Assembly: GCF_022814865.1 (NCBI RefSeq)
Contig: NZ_JAKVRD010000008.1
Coordinates: forward strand, 117,194-181,193
Reading direction: 5' to 3'
DNA from: Shimia aestuarii
Lineage (GTDB): Bacteria > Pseudomonadota > Alphaproteobacteria > Rhodobacterales > Rhodobacteraceae
DNA: 64,000 bases
Under the pieces are notes generated by a model, which was not told the DNA's origin, ran no database searches, and saw only the letters and a list, made by a program, of their open reading frames with translations. The position numbers and the translations under genes are program-made. How positions within the stretch are numbered: the stretch's first letter is position 1; each line of letters opens with the position of its first letter. Shown here one piece after another: positions 9,755-19,048 of the stretch.

Positions 9755-9771
9755 AGCGCCACGAGGGCGCT
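9755..9771. terminator. Bidirectional terminator between GFA gene and suhB-like gene
   Basis: AGCGCC (9755-9760) and GGCGCT (9766-9771) form a stem with a run of A before it (9750-9754) and CTTCTTCT after it. It can therefore work in both directions between the two convergent genes. Confidence 0.75.
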
Positions 9772-9801
9772 CTTCTTCTCTGTCTCAATACTCGGGGTGA
9801 A

Positions 9802-9835
9802 TTGGCCGCCTTGCGGCCAAGAGGGGCAAAGCCCC
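9802..9835. terminator. Two adjacent hairpins at the 3' end of the suhB-like gene
   Basis: TTGGCCGC (9802-9809) pairs with GCGGCCAA (9813-9820) around CTT, and GGGGC (9823-9827) pairs with GCCCC (9831-9835). They follow the minus-strand gene closely. Neither has a T-run, so they may protect transcript ends rather than terminate. Confidence 0.5.
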
Positions 9836-9842
9836 TAACCCC

Positions 9843-10634
9843 TTACCCGTTGCGGATCGTCTTGGCAAACTGGTCGAAAATAGGCTCGTTGGCACAGATC
9901 ACTTCGCCATCTTCGAGAATATCCCCGCCCGGCGTCAGCGGCTGCACGAACCCCCCTGCTTCCTTGACGATGATGACGCCCGCCGCAAGGTCCCATGCGT
10001 TCAGACGACGTTCCCAGAAGCCCTCGTAGCGACCAGCCGCCACATACGCCAGATCGAGCGCCGCCGACCCCCAACGCCGCACGCCTGCCGTCGCCGGCAG
10101 AAGCCGCGCCAGATCCTGAAGCGTTTCCGGCAGGTCCGCGCGACCGCCGAACGGCAGCCCCGTGGCAAAAATCGATTCGATCATCCGCGACCGCCCCGAG
10201 ACACGCAAACGCAGGCTGTCGTTAAGCCACGCACCCTCGCCTTTCTCGGCATAGAACATCTCGTCTTTGGCCGCGTCAAAGATCACCCCCGCAACGATCT
10301 CGCCTTTATGCTCAAGCGCGATGGAGATCGCCCAATGCGGCAGACCGTGCAGAAAGTTGGTCGTCCCGTCGAGCGGGTCCACGATCCAGCGCCGGGTCGG
10401 ATCTTTGCCATCCTCTCCGCCGCCTTCTTCCGCGAGCCAGCCATAGCTCGGGCGCGCGGTCATAAGCTCTTCCTTGAGAATTTCCTCGGCCCGCAGATCG
10501 GCCCGGCTTACAAAGTCGCCCGCGCCCTTCATCGACACCTGCAGGTTCTCGACTTCGCGGAAGTCCTTGACCAGCGACCGTCCGGCCTTGCGGGCGGCCT
10601 TCATCATGATGTTGAGATTTGCGCTGCCTGGCAT
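9843..10634 (-). CDS. suhB: Inositol-monophosphatase family protein
   Basis: This is a Mg-dependent, Li-sensitive type sugar-phosphate phosphatase of 263 residues. The metal-site motif DPLDGTTNF lies near residue 86, with the upstream Glu pair in WLAEEGG near 70. The C-terminal NAWDLAAGVIIVKEAGG is the second family signature. In proteobacteria SuhB also acts in rRNA antitermination, but the sequence alone does not show whether this protein does. The start is ATG 10634, with AAAGGAG 7 bases upstream. It is divergent from the reductase gene at 10788. Confidence 0.88.
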   Translation of the reverse strand: MPGSANLNIMMKAARKAGRSLVKDFREVENLQVSMKGAGDFVSRADLRAEEILKEELMTARPSYGWLAEEGGGEDGKDPTRRWIVDPLDGTTNFLHGLPHWAISIALEHKGEIVAGVIFDAAKDEMFYAEKGEGAWLNDSLRLRVSGRSRMIESIFATGLPFGGRADLPETLQDLARLLPATAGVRRWGSAALDLAYVAAGRYEGFWERRLNAWDLAAGVIIVKEAGGFVQPLTPGGDILEDGEVICANEPIFDQFAKTIRNG

Positions 10635-10787
10635 GGCATGGCTCCTTTCGGGGTTTCAGGCCGCGCGTATACGCCCCCCAGTCCCGTTTGCCAAGTCAGA
10701 AGCCCGCCGCCACGTCACAATCTCCCGAAGGGTTGTCAAACCCCGCCGGTGCCCGCAGGCTCTGGTCCAAACAGGAGGACCAAGACC

Positions 10788-11828
10788 ATGACCGATCAGA
10801 TGCAGCGCATCGTACTGGCAAGCCGCCCCGAGGGCAGCCCGACAGACGAGAATTTCCGACTTGAGACCGTGGACATGCCCACGCCCGGCGAGGGCGAAGT
10901 GCTTGTCAAAGTGCTCTATCTCTCGCTCGACCCCTATATGCGCGGCCGCATGGATGACGCGAAATCCTACGCCGCGCCAGTGCCCGTCGGCGGCACCATG
11001 GAAGGCGGCGCCGTGGGCGAGGTCATCGCCTCCAACAGCGACAGCCTCAAACCCGGCGATACGGTCTTTGGCATGTTCGGCTGGGCGAGCCACGCCGTGC
11101 AACCCGCCAAACTCCTGCGCAAGCTGGATCCCGCGCAAGGTCCGGTCACGGCGGCGCTCGGTGTGCTTGGCATGCCCGGTTTCACCGGTTGGTTCGGCCT
11201 GATGGAACATGGTCGTCCCAAGAAAGGCGAAACCCTCGTGGTCGCCGCCGCAACCGGCCCCGTCGGTTCCATGGTCGGTCAGATCGCACGTCTTCATGGG
11301 CTGCGCGTCGTCGGCATTGCGGGCGGGCCAGAGAAATGCGCCATGGCCAAGGAGGTCTACGGGTTCGACGATTGCCTCGATCACCGCGCCTATGACACCG
11401 CCTCGGACCTAAGGAAGGCGCTGAAGGGCGCCTGCCCGGATGGCATCGACATTTATTTCGAGAATGTCGGCGGCAAGGTGCTCGACGCGGTTCTGCCGAT
11501 GATGAATCCGCACGGGCGCATCCCGATCTGCGGCATGATCGCATGGTACGACGCCGGCGGCCTCGGCGCAGGCGCCGCAAGCGAGAGCCTTACCGGTCCG
11601 CGCATCTGGCGCTCGATTCTTGTCAATTTCCTATCGGTCAACGGGTTCATCATCTCAAACCATTTTGATCGCTACCCGGAGTTCCTCAAGGAGGTGGCCC
11701 CGCGCGTCGCCAAGGGCGAAGTCGCCTTTGTCGAGGATATCGCCGAAGGTCTCGAAAATGCGCCCGCCGCGTTCTTCTCGATGCTCAAGGGCGGCAACAA
11801 GGGCAAACAGATCGTCAAGATCGCCTGA
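10788..11828 (+). CDS. NADP-dependent oxidoreductase, CurA / leukotriene B4 12-hydroxydehydrogenase type
   Basis: This zinc-free medium-chain reductase of 346 residues is likely to reduce an activated double bond with NADPH. The N-terminal MDR fold contains YLSLDPYMRGRM (near residues 43-54). The Rossmann domain has AAATGPVGSMVGQ (about residues 150-162) and a later YFENVGG. These are typical of the YncB/CurA group. AGGAGG at 10773-10778 selects ATG 10788 over longer open frames. It ends 4 bases before the convergent metR stop. The physiological enone substrate is unknown. Confidence 0.88.
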   Translation: MTDQMQRIVLASRPEGSPTDENFRLETVDMPTPGEGEVLVKVLYLSLDPYMRGRMDDAKSYAAPVPVGGTMEGGAVGEVIASNSDSLKPGDTVFGMFGWASHAVQPAKLLRKLDPAQGPVTAALGVLGMPGFTGWFGLMEHGRPKKGETLVVAAATGPVGSMVGQIARLHGLRVVGIAGGPEKCAMAKEVYGFDDCLDHRAYDTASDLRKALKGACPDGIDIYFENVGGKVLDAVLPMMNPHGRIPICGMIAWYDAGGLGAGAASESLTGPRIWRSILVNFLSVNGFIISNHFDRYPEFLKEVAPRVAKGEVAFVEDIAEGLENAPAAFFSMLKGGNKGKQIVKIA

Positions 11829-11831
11829 ACC

Positions 11832-12743
11832 TCAGGCTTCCTGAAGCCGCCTTGCCTCTTCTCCTGCAAGGCGGATCAGGTCGCGCATATAGGGCTTTTC
11901 AAGGTCGCTCTCCCGCGTCGCCGCAAAAAGCTGCCGCGTGATCCCGGTCTCGGTCAGGGGACGGGTCACGTAGTCCGAGGAATACTTGACCTCCCGCACG
12001 ACCCAATCGGGTAGAACCGACACACCCCGGTTCGACGCCACCAACAAAAGGATCACTGCCGTCAACTCTGCCTGTCGGATCGACGCGGGTTCGACCTTGG
12101 CAGGGCTAAGGAGCTGCGAGAAGATATCGAGCCGCGCCCGCTCGACCGGATAGGTGATGAGAGTCTGGCCGCGAAAGTCCTCGGCCTCGATAAAGGGCTT
12201 CTCGGCGAGCGGATGGTTTGAGGCGGCGACAAAGACCGGCTGATAGTCGAACAGGTGCGAGAAGGTGATCCCCGGCAGGCTTTCCGGGTCCGAGGACACG
12301 ACGAGATCCACATCCTCCTTCTGCAACGCGGGCATCGCCTCAAAAGCAAGGCCCGGACGGATATCGACATCCACATCCGGCCAAATCTTGCGGAACTTCT
12401 CGAGCACCGGGAAAAGCCATTCAAAACAGGCATGACATTCGATCGCGATATGAAGCCGCCCCGAACTCCCGTCGCGCAAGCCATTGAACTCCGCTTCGAG
12501 TGCCTCGATCTCCGGCAGCACCTTGTTGGCCAACCGCAAGAGCCGCATCCCTGCAGCCGAGAGCTTCATCGGTTTTGATCTGCGCACGAACAACTCGACC
12601 CCGGTCTGGGCCTCAAGGCCTTTGACCTGATGGCTAAGCGCCGATTGCGTGATGTGCAGGAGGTCCGCGGCCTTGGCGAGGCCGCCTGCTTCGTGAATGG
12701 CCCGGACGGTGCGCAGGTGGCGCAATTCGAGGTGCATCTTCAT
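11832..12743 (-). CDS. metR: LysR-family regulator of methionine genes
   Basis: This 303-residue LysR protein has an N-terminal helix-turn-helix (residues 8-65, ITQSALSHQVKGLE) and an effector domain with IAIECHACFEWLFPVLEKF (about residue 100). Its spacing matches the enteric MetR signature IECH-x-C-x-x-WL. It is divergent from metF, a classical MetR target. MetR responds to homocysteine. The start is ATG 12743, and an in-frame ATG two codons later is possible. Confidence 0.9.
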   Translation of the reverse strand: MKMHLELRHLRTVRAIHEAGGLAKAADLLHITQSALSHQVKGLEAQTGVELFVRRSKPMKLSAAGMRLLRLANKVLPEIEALEAEFNGLRDGSSGRLHIAIECHACFEWLFPVLEKFRKIWPDVDVDIRPGLAFEAMPALQKEDVDLVVSSDPESLPGITFSHLFDYQPVFVAASNHPLAEKPFIEAEDFRGQTLITYPVERARLDIFSQLLSPAKVEPASIRQAELTAVILLLVASNRGVSVLPDWVVREVKYSSDYVTRPLTETGITRQLFAATRESDLEKPYMRDLIRLAGEEARRLQEA

Positions 12744-12805
12744 GTCGCACTCATGTTGTTCTTGAGGATTATGCAGTTGTCACCATGTTTCACACATGCG
12801 ACATG
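12741..12805. promoter_or_regulatory. metR-metF divergent control region with inverted repeats
   Basis: CATGTCGCA (12741-12749, overlapping the metR start codon) and TGCGACATG (12797-12805) are perfect 9-base inverted arms 47 bases apart. Within the right half, TTCA (12789-12792) and TGAA (12804-12807) are inverted with an 11-base gap, a LysR-like spacing. A MetR site is expected here, but the canonical TGAA-N5-TTCA box is not present. Confidence 0.4.
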
Positions 12806-12834
12806 AAGACAACCGCAAGATAGGATCGAAGAAC

Positions 12835-13701
12835 ATGACCGTGCCTAACATTTCCTTGGAATTCTTCCCGCCGCAGAACCTCGAAGCGTCGTTCCGCCTG
12901 TGGGACACGGTCCAGACCCTCGCGCCGCTTGGCCCGCGTTTCGTTTCGGTGACCTATGGTGCTGGAGGCACGACCCGTGATCTGACCCGCGACGCCGTGG
13001 CCACGCTGCATAAATCGAGTGGCCTCAACGTCGCGGCGCATCTGACCTGCGTCAACGCCACCCGCGAAGAGACCCTCGAGATCGCCAATGGCTTTGCCAA
13101 GGCAGGCGTCTCCGAGCTTGTTGCTCTGCGTGGCGATCCGCCCAAAGGCAGCGACGGGTTCGAAGTGCATCCCGACGGGTTTGCCAACTCGGTCGAACTG
13201 ATCGAGGCGCTCTCGCAGACTGGCGACTTCACGATCCGCGTCGGCGCCTATCCCGACAAACACCCCGAAGCAGCGGATTCGCAGGCAGATATCGACTGGC
13301 TCAAGCGCAAAATCGATGCTGGCGCCTCCGAGGCCCTGACCCAGTTCTTCTTCGAGGCCGACACCTTCCTGCGCTTCCGGGACCGTTGTGAGAAGGCCGG
13401 GATCGACGCGCCGATCGTGCCGGGCATCCTGCCGATCGAAAACTGGAAAGGCGCACGCAACTTCGCCCTGCGCTGCGGCACCGAGATTCCCGCCTGGCTC
13501 GACGATGCCTTTACCAAGGCCGAACGCGACGGGCGCACCGACCTTCTCGCCACCGCGATCTGCACCGAGCTCTGCTCGGACCTGATCGACGAGGGCGTCG
13601 ACTCGCTGCACTTCTACACGCTGAACCGCCCCGACCTGACCCGCGATGTTTGCCACGCGCTTGGCGTGACGCCGCAGGTCGTGCTCGAAAACGTGGCGTA
13701 A
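12835..13701 (+). CDS. metF: 5,10-methylenetetrahydrofolate reductase
   Basis: MetF reduces methylene-THF to methyl-THF with a flavin cofactor, supplying the methyl group for methionine. From ATG 12835 the protein has 288 residues, the bacterial catalytic length. The N-terminal motif SLEFFPP supplies the catalytic Glu, VTYGAGG the next loop, and LRGDPP and FFEADTFLRFRD the FAD/folate site. An in-frame ATG at 12796 lies in the operator region and is less likely. The gene is divergent from metR. Confidence 0.95.
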   Translation: MTVPNISLEFFPPQNLEASFRLWDTVQTLAPLGPRFVSVTYGAGGTTRDLTRDAVATLHKSSGLNVAAHLTCVNATREETLEIANGFAKAGVSELVALRGDPPKGSDGFEVHPDGFANSVELIEALSQTGDFTIRVGAYPDKHPEAADSQADIDWLKRKIDAGASEALTQFFFEADTFLRFRDRCEKAGIDAPIVPGILPIENWKGARNFALRCGTEIPAWLDDAFTKAERDGRTDLLATAICTELCSDLIDEGVDSLHFYTLNRPDLTRDVCHALGVTPQVVLENVA

Positions 13702-13739
13702 CAAGCCCGCCGACGGGCTGGACGCCCCCGACAAATTGC

Positions 13740-13768
13740 GGCCTTCTGAGGAGACCCCTCAGGAGGCC
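13740..13768 (+). promoter_or_regulatory. Hairpin containing the ribosome-binding site of the thioesterase gene
   Basis: Twelve bases at 13740-13751 pair with 13757-13768 (one G-U pair) around a 5-base loop. TTTTC and the ATG at 13774 follow directly. The 3' arm contains AGGAGG (13761-13766), the only ribosome-binding site of the next gene. The structure looks both like a terminator for metF and like a translation-blocking stem. Confidence 0.7.
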
Positions 13769-13773
13769 TTTTC

Positions 13774-14268
13774 ATGTCAGATATGCTGATCGCTCAATCC
13801 CCCAAAGACCTGCCGGACCTCGACTATGTCCTGTCCCGCAGCGGGCTCGAACTCATGCAGGATATCGTCGCAGGCAAAATCCCCGGCCCGCCCATCGGCG
13901 CGACGCTTGGCTTTCGTCCGATCCTCGCCGAAGAGGGCAAGGTCGTCTTCGAAGGCACGCCGGAATTCAAGGTTCTGAACCCGCTCGGAACCGTGCATGG
14001 CGGCTGGTATGGCACGATCCTCGACAGCTGTATGGCCTGCGCCGTGCAGACCAAGCTCAAGAAGGGCCAGATTTATACCACCCTCGAATACAAGATTAAC
14101 ATCATTCGCCCGATACCGACCGGCACCACCGTCCACGCCATCGGCAAGGTGCATCACGCGGGCCGCTCGACAGGGATCGCGGATGGAGAAATCGTCGGTG
14201 TGGAGGATGGCAAGCTCTACGCCACTGGCTCCACGACCTGCATCGTCATGCAGGGCCCCAAGGGCTAG
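13774..14268 (+). CDS. PaaI-family hotdog thioesterase
   Basis: This 164-residue protein has the hotdog fold, with the catalytic-helix motif TVHGGWYGTILDSCMACAV (about residues 71-89) as in PaaI/YdiI acyl-CoA thioesterases. It is expected to hydrolyse an acyl-CoA in the cytoplasm, but the substrate is unknown. AGGAGG lies 7 bases before ATG 13774, inside a strong hairpin. The gene follows metF by 72 bases on the same strand. Confidence 0.83.
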   Translation: MSDMLIAQSPKDLPDLDYVLSRSGLELMQDIVAGKIPGPPIGATLGFRPILAEEGKVVFEGTPEFKVLNPLGTVHGGWYGTILDSCMACAVQTKLKKGQIYTTLEYKINIIRPIPTGTTVHAIGKVHHAGRSTGIADGEIVGVEDGKLYATGSTTCIVMQGPKG

Positions 14269-14336
14269 AGGTTGTTTTCCTTGCCGAACTGGCGCAGATT
14301 TCGGCCACGTTGACCCCTGAGCGAGACACACGCGCC

Positions 14337-15254
14337 ATGATCCTGTGCTGCGGCGAAGCCGTGATCGACATGTTGCCGGCGACAGCCCCCGATGACGCGC
14401 CCGCCTTTCGCCCCGTGACCGGCGGCGCGGCGCTCAATACCGCCATCGCGCTCGCCCGCCTCGGACAGGCAACCGGCTTTTTCGGCGGTCTCTCACGTGA
14501 TGCCTTCGGCAAAATCCTCATTGAGGCGATGCAGGCCGAAGGCGTTGATCTCTCCCGCGCACCCCTCTTCGATGCGCCGACAACACTCGCCTTCATTCAT
14601 CCCGGAGACGGCACTCAGGGGTTTTCCTTCTACGATCGCGAAAGCGCGGGCCGTCAGCTCACGGCCATGTCCCTACCGCCGCTCGACGGGATCAAAGCCC
14701 TCGTCTTCGGCGGCATCAGCCTGATCCACCGCCCCGCCGCCGGAGCCTTCGAGGCCTTGATGAAGATGGCCGGAGCGGATCGCCTGATCCTTCTCGATCC
14801 CAACATCCGCCCGGCCCTGATCGAAGACGCGGAAGAAGACTACCGCAAACGCCTCGACCGCATGCTCCCGATGGCCGATATCGTGAAACTCTCTGATGAG
14901 GACGCCGCCTGGCTCGGCCCTGTCTCGCCAGAGGACCTGCTCTCAGGCCGCGCTTGCCTAGTCTTGCACACCCACGGGCCGGACGGTGTCACACTACATT
15001 CCCGCCACGGCACGCTGCATGTCCCGGCCCCCGAGGCGGAGGTGATCGACACCGTTGGCGCGGGCGATACGTTCAACGCCGCCTTTCTCGCCGCTCTCGC
15101 CGAGACGCTCCCCCTCACGCCGCGCGCCGTTGGTCTTGCCGATGCTGAAATACTCGAGAGCGCGGCCCGGTTCGCAACCCGTGCCGCAACGCTCTCGACA
15201 ACACGTCCCGGCGCCAATCCCCCCACCGACAGGGAGCTTTCATGCGCGCCCTGA
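14337..15254 (+). CDS. PfkB-family carbohydrate kinase (fructokinase-like)
   Basis: This ribokinase-fold sugar kinase of 305 residues has an N-terminal [15 protein letters not shown] (PfkB signature 1, about residues 26-40). The C-terminal [13 protein letters not shown] (about residues 238-250) contains the catalytic Asp. Its closest resemblance is to bacterial fructokinases, but the sugar cannot be decided. ATG 14337 begins the normal family N-terminus [16 protein letters not shown] at 14310 is also in frame. The 3' end overlaps dtd by 13 bases. Confidence 0.85.
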   Translation: MILCCGEAVIDMLPATAPDDAPAFRPVTGGAALNTAIALARLGQATGFFGGLSRDAFGKILIEAMQAEGVDLSRAPLFDAPTTLAFIHPGDGTQGFSFYDRESAGRQLTAMSLPPLDGIKALVFGGISLIHRPAAGAFEALMKMAGADRLILLDPNIRPALIEDAEEDYRKRLDRMLPMADIVKLSDEDAAWLGPVSPEDLLSGRACLVLHTHGPDGVTLHSRHGTLHVPAPEAEVIDTVGAGDTFNAAFLAALAETLPLTPRAVGLADAEILESAARFATRAATLSTTRPGANPPTDRELSCAP

Positions 15255-15682
15255 TCCAACGTGTTACCGAGGCCACTGTGACAGTCGATGGCGAGATCAT
15301 CGGCGAAATCAACCATGGCCTCCTCGTCCTTGTCTGTGCCATGCAGGGCGACACAGAAGCCGAGGCCGACAAGCTTGCCGCGAAGATCGCAAAGCTGCGC
15401 ATTTTCGAGGATGACGCGGGCAAGATGAACCGCTCGGTCCGTGACATGGGTGGCGCGGTCCTCGTCGTGTCGCAGTTCACCCTCGCCGCCGATAACCGTA
15501 GCGGCAACCGCCCCGGCTTTTCCACCGCTGCACCGCCCGCCGAAGGCGAACGGCTCTACACCTATTTCGCCGACCGCATGGCGGGTGCCGAGGCCCTGCC
15601 AACAGAGCGCGGCCGCTTTGGCGCAGACATGAAGGTCCGGCTCCTCAATGACGGGCCAGTTACGATCTGGATGGAAGTCTGA
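15242..15682 (+). CDS. dtd: D-aminoacyl-tRNA deacylase
   Basis: Dtd removes D-amino acids wrongly attached to tRNA. The 146-residue protein starts [17 protein letters not shown], has the chiral proofreading SQFTLAAD motif near residues 78-85, and has NRPGF near 92 at the position of the family's Gly-cisPro-like second motif. It has the full family length. Translation is probably coupled to the upstream kinase through the 13-base overlap. A convergent gene begins 6 bases after the stop. Confidence 0.94.
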   Translation: MRALIQRVTEATVTVDGEIIGEINHGLLVLVCAMQGDTEAEADKLAAKIAKLRIFEDDAGKMNRSVRDMGGAVLVVSQFTLAADNRSGNRPGFSTAAPPAEGERLYTYFADRMAGAEALPTERGRFGADMKVRLLNDGPVTIWMEV

Positions 15683-15688
15683 AGAGCC

Positions 15689-16210
15689 TTAGGACTTCTT
15701 GACGAACTTCGTCAGGATCACGATCCGCTGGCCCTCGACGCGTCCCTCGATATGCTCGGCATTGTCCGGCACAAGAGAGATATTGCGCACAGCCGTGCCC
15801 CGTTTGGCGGTAAAGCCCGCGCCCTTCACGGGCAAGTCCTTGATCAGGACAACCGCGTCGCCTGCCGCGAGCACCGCGCCATTGCTATCGCGATGTACAA
15901 CTGCGTCCGGATCGGCCATTCCCGCCTCGGCCCAGTCTTTCACCTCATCCTCGAGATAGGCAATGTCGAGCAAATCCCGCGCCCAGATCGCCCCGCCAAG
16001 CCCGTTCAGCAGACGATAGGCCACAACCTGCACCGCAGGCTCTGTGCTCCAAATCGCTTCGTGCAGACATTGCCAATGCGGCGCATCCTCGGGGCCGTTC
16101 TCCACACCTTGAAGACAGGTTTCGCACAGGGCGATCTCATCGGTCTTCGGAGTCACGGTATAGGCAGTGGTCGCACCTTCGGCGCCACAGATCGCACAGG
16201 GGACGGACAT
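15689..16210 (-). CDS. PhnA/YjdM-like zinc-ribbon protein
   Basis: This 173-residue protein has an N-terminal zinc ribbon, CAIC...CETC (Cys5, Cys8 and a pair near residues 30-33). A middle linker follows, then a C-terminal PhnA/YjdM domain (about residues 105-173) with the conserved GDAVVLIKDLPVKGAG. The name PhnA comes from the phn region of E. coli. The protein is not the phosphonoacetate hydrolase of the same name, and its function is unproven. It is convergent with dtd. Confidence 0.8.
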   Translation of the reverse strand: MSVPCAICGAEGATTAYTVTPKTDEIALCETCLQGVENGPEDAPHWQCLHEAIWSTEPAVQVVAYRLLNGLGGAIWARDLLDIAYLEDEVKDWAEAGMADPDAVVHRDSNGAVLAAGDAVVLIKDLPVKGAGFTAKRGTAVRNISLVPDNAEHIEGRVEGQRIVILTKFVKKS

Positions 16211-16345
16211 CGGCTTTCCTTTCGAGTAATGCCTCGCTTATGACGCTCACCGTCCCTCTCGTCCAGCCCATCGCCCTGCGTTGTTTTGACTGGTCTTCCG
16301 TCGCCCGTTCGGACAGTCTGTCGCAAAGACGAAAGGACGCCCCCC

Positions 16346-17464
16346 GTGGACCCACAGATGCGCAAGACGGTCGAGGATATCTGGTGGCACGGTGTGCGCG
16401 CCGTGCAGGGGCGCGCATGTGTGGCGCGCGCGCTGCGCGACGAACAGGTCGCCCGCCCCGACCGCATCCTCGCCATCGGCAAGGCCGCCGCTGCGATGGT
16501 AGAAGGCGCGCATGAGGTCTTCGGGGCCGACATCCCCGCGCTTGTTGTAACGAAATACGGCCATGCGGGCGATCTTCCCCCCTGCTGCGAGGTGATCGAA
16601 GCCGCTCATCCCGTGCCTGATGAGAATACCCTGATCGCGGGCCACGCCCTGTTCCAACAGGTTCAGCACATGTCCCCCGGCACCCATCTCCTGATGCTGG
16701 TCTCTGGCGGGGCCTCGGCGCTCGCCGAATTGCCCGAACCGGGCACAACCCTCGCAAGCCTGCAGGCCGAGAACGCCCGCATGCTCGCCGAAGGGCTCGA
16801 CATTCACGCCATGAACGCGCGCCGCAAGGAACTCTCGCAGATCAAAGGCGGCAAGCTTCTCGCCGGGTTCAAGGGCGAGCTTGTGACCACCTGCGCAATC
16901 TCCGATGTCGAGGGCGACGCCCTCTCTGTGATCGGCTCTGGGATCGGCAACGCGCCCGACGATGCGGCGTTTTCCTTCGATCCCTTCATCGTCGCATCGA
17001 ACCACATCGCACGCGCCGCCGCTGCAGAACGCGCCACCGCGCTTGGCCTCAACGTGATGACCGACACCGAGACGCTCTACGGAGATGTCGAAGACCTCGC
17101 CCGCTCTGTTGGCGAGATGCTGCGCCATGCGCCGCCCGGCGTGCATATTCTTGGCGGAGAGCCGACAGTCATCCTTCCGCCCGATCCGGGCCAGGGGGGC
17201 CGCAATCAGGCGCTGGCGCTGGCGCTTTCGCGTGAAATCTCGGGCATGCTGAACCTCACGGTGCTTGTCGGCGGAACGGATGGCACGGACGGGCCGACCG
17301 AGGCCGCAGGCGGGATCGTCGGCGGCGCGACATGGCGCGAAGAAGGCACCCGCGCCCTCAAGCGCGCCGAAAGCGGCCTCTTTCTCGAGACGCATGACGC
17401 GCTCTTTGTCACCGGCCCCACCGGCACCAACGTCATGGATTTGCTTGTTGCGCTGAAAACCTGA
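16346..17464 (+). CDS. gckA: Glycerate 2-kinase (MOFRL family)
   Basis: This enzyme makes 2-phosphoglycerate from glycerate and ATP, as in the serine cycle, glyoxylate and tartronate routes. From GTG 16346 it has 372 residues. The N-terminal domain has IGKAAAAM and a GGASAL loop. The C-terminal MOFRL domain has DGTDGPTEAAGG. AAAGGA 10 bases upstream supports the GTG. The in-frame ATG at 16358 is a possible alternative. It is convergent with glpK, with 32 bases between them. Confidence 0.88.
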   Translation: MDPQMRKTVEDIWWHGVRAVQGRACVARALRDEQVARPDRILAIGKAAAAMVEGAHEVFGADIPALVVTKYGHAGDLPPCCEVIEAAHPVPDENTLIAGHALFQQVQHMSPGTHLLMLVSGGASALAELPEPGTTLASLQAENARMLAEGLDIHAMNARRKELSQIKGGKLLAGFKGELVTTCAISDVEGDALSVIGSGIGNAPDDAAFSFDPFIVASNHIARAAAAERATALGLNVMTDTETLYGDVEDLARSVGEMLRHAPPGVHILGGEPTVILPPDPGQGGRNQALALALSREISGMLNLTVLVGGTDGTDGPTEAAGGIVGGATWREEGTRALKRAESGLFLETHDALFVTGPTGTNVMDLLVALKT

Positions 17465-17496
17465 GCCGCCAAGGTTTTCCGAAACGGCTTACCCGA

Positions 17497-18975
17497 TCAG
17501 ACCGAAAGCGTCGCCTTGATCGCACGCTGCCAGGCGCCATAGCGCGCCTCCCGCGTCGCTTCGTCCATCGCCGGCTCGAACCGCCGCTCAAGCGCCCAGG
17601 TCTCGGCAAAGCCCTCCTTGTCCGGATAAACCCCAACGGCCATCCCCGCGAGCCACGCCGCCCCGACCGCCGTGCTCTCAAGGATACGTGGCCGATCCAC
17701 CGGGGCCGCAAGGATGTCAGAGAGGAACTGCATCGTCCAATCACTCGCCGTCATCCCGCCATCAACTCGCAAGACCGTCTCGCCCGGCCCGCCCATATCT
17801 GCCTGCATCGCCTCGATCAGATCGCGGGTCTGAAACCCGACACTCTCAAGCGCGGCGCGAGCGAACTCCTTCGGCCCTGAATTGCGCGTCAGCCCATAGA
17901 CCGCCCCGCGACAGTCTGGCGCCCAGTACGGCGCACCAAGCCCGGTAAAGGCAGGCACGAGGATCACCTCCTGACTTGGATCGGCCTTCTCGGCCAAGCC
18001 TTGTGTGACCGAGGCCGTGTCGATGATCCCAAGACCGTCCCGCAGCCACTGCACCACGGCACCAGCAATAAAGATCGCTCCTTCGAGCGCATAAGTTGTT
18101 TGCCCATCAAGGCGATAGGCGATCGTGGTGAGGAGGCGGTTCTGCGACGCGACGGCCTCCGTGCCAGTGTTCAAGAGCGCAAAACAGCCCGTGCCATAGG
18201 TCGATTTCATCATCCCCCGCGTGAAACAGGCCTGCCCGATGGTCGCGGCCTGCTGGTCGCCGGCGACGCCGCGGATGGGGATGGATGTGCCGAAGAGGGC
18301 GGGGTCGGTTTCGCCGTAATCATCGGCGCAATCGCGCACCTCGGGGAGCATCTCCATCGGCACGTCGAGCAGCGCGCAGATGTCCTCGCTCCAAGCGTTC
18401 TGGTGGATATCATAAAGCAAGGTGCGCGAGGCATTGGTGGCGTCGGTCGCATGGACCTTACCGCCGGTGAGGCGCCAAATCAGGTAGCTGTCAATCGTGC
18501 CGAAAAGAAGCTCTCCGGTCCGCGCGCGTGCCCCTTCGACCTCGTTCAAGATCCAGCGCAGCTTGGTTCCCGAAAAATAGGGATCAAGCAGCAGACCGGT
18601 CTTGGCGCTGATCTCTGCCTCATGCCCCAAGCCTTTCAATTCGCTGCAAAAATCTGCGGTACGCCGATCTTGCCAGACGATCGCGCGATGCACGGGCCGC
18701 CCCGACTTCTTGTCCCAGACCACGGTGGTTTCACGCTGGTTGGTGATGCCGATGGCGGCGATCTCCGCTGCCGTGACCCCGGCTTTCTCAAGCGCCACGC
18801 GGCAGGTCGCCACGACCGTGTCAAAGATCTCTTCCGCGTCATGCTCGACCCATCCAGAGGCCGGGAAATGCTGGGTAAATTCCTCTTGTGCGAGTCCCGC
18901 AATCTGCATCTTGGCGTCGAACACAATGGCGCGCGAAGAGGTGGTGCCCTGATCGATGGCAAGCACGAAAGTCAT
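17497..18975 (-). CDS. glpK: Glycerol kinase
   Basis: GlpK phosphorylates glycerol to sn-glycerol 3-phosphate. The 492-residue FGGY-family protein starts [15 protein letters not shown], contains VWQDRRT near residue 100, and has the C-terminal signature [19 protein letters not shown]. It has the full family length. The ATG at 18975 is fixed by homology to the GlpK N-terminus. It is preceded immediately by the 11-bp repeat element, so no Shine-Dalgarno is present. The gene follows glpD by 73 bases on the same strand. Confidence 0.96.
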   Translation of the reverse strand: MTFVLAIDQGTTSSRAIVFDAKMQIAGLAQEEFTQHFPASGWVEHDAEEIFDTVVATCRVALEKAGVTAAEIAAIGITNQRETTVVWDKKSGRPVHRAIVWQDRRTADFCSELKGLGHEAEISAKTGLLLDPYFSGTKLRWILNEVEGARARTGELLFGTIDSYLIWRLTGGKVHATDATNASRTLLYDIHQNAWSEDICALLDVPMEMLPEVRDCADDYGETDPALFGTSIPIRGVAGDQQAATIGQACFTRGMMKSTYGTGCFALLNTGTEAVASQNRLLTTIAYRLDGQTTYALEGAIFIAGAVVQWLRDGLGIIDTASVTQGLAEKADPSQEVILVPAFTGLGAPYWAPDCRGAVYGLTRNSGPKEFARAALESVGFQTRDLIEAMQADMGGPGETVLRVDGGMTASDWTMQFLSDILAAPVDRPRILESTAVGAAWLAGMAVGVYPDKEGFAETWALERRFEPAMDEATREARYGAWQRAIKATLSV

Positions 18976-19008
18976 GTCGGTATCCCGTCGGTATTGCGTC
19001 TGTATCAC
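18976..19008 (-). repeat. Copy 2 of the 3 x 11-bp element, abutting the glpK start
   Basis: Read on the minus strand, the units are GTGATACAGAC, GCAATACCGAC and GGGATACCGAC, followed with no gap by the glpK ATG. A degenerate fourth unit (19009-19019) precedes them. It lies in the glpD-glpK intercistronic gap and takes the place where the ribosome-binding site should be. Confidence 0.9.
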
Positions 19009-19048
19009 GTCGGTGCAGATTGGACGATTTCGCCCCCCGCGCCAAGCC

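Noticed and set aside
12744..12834. A SAM or SAH riboswitch in front of metF
   Set aside because: The 91-base divergent gap is too short and lacks the conserved helices of the known SAM-II, SAM-V or SAH aptamers. Protein control by MetR explains the arrangement.
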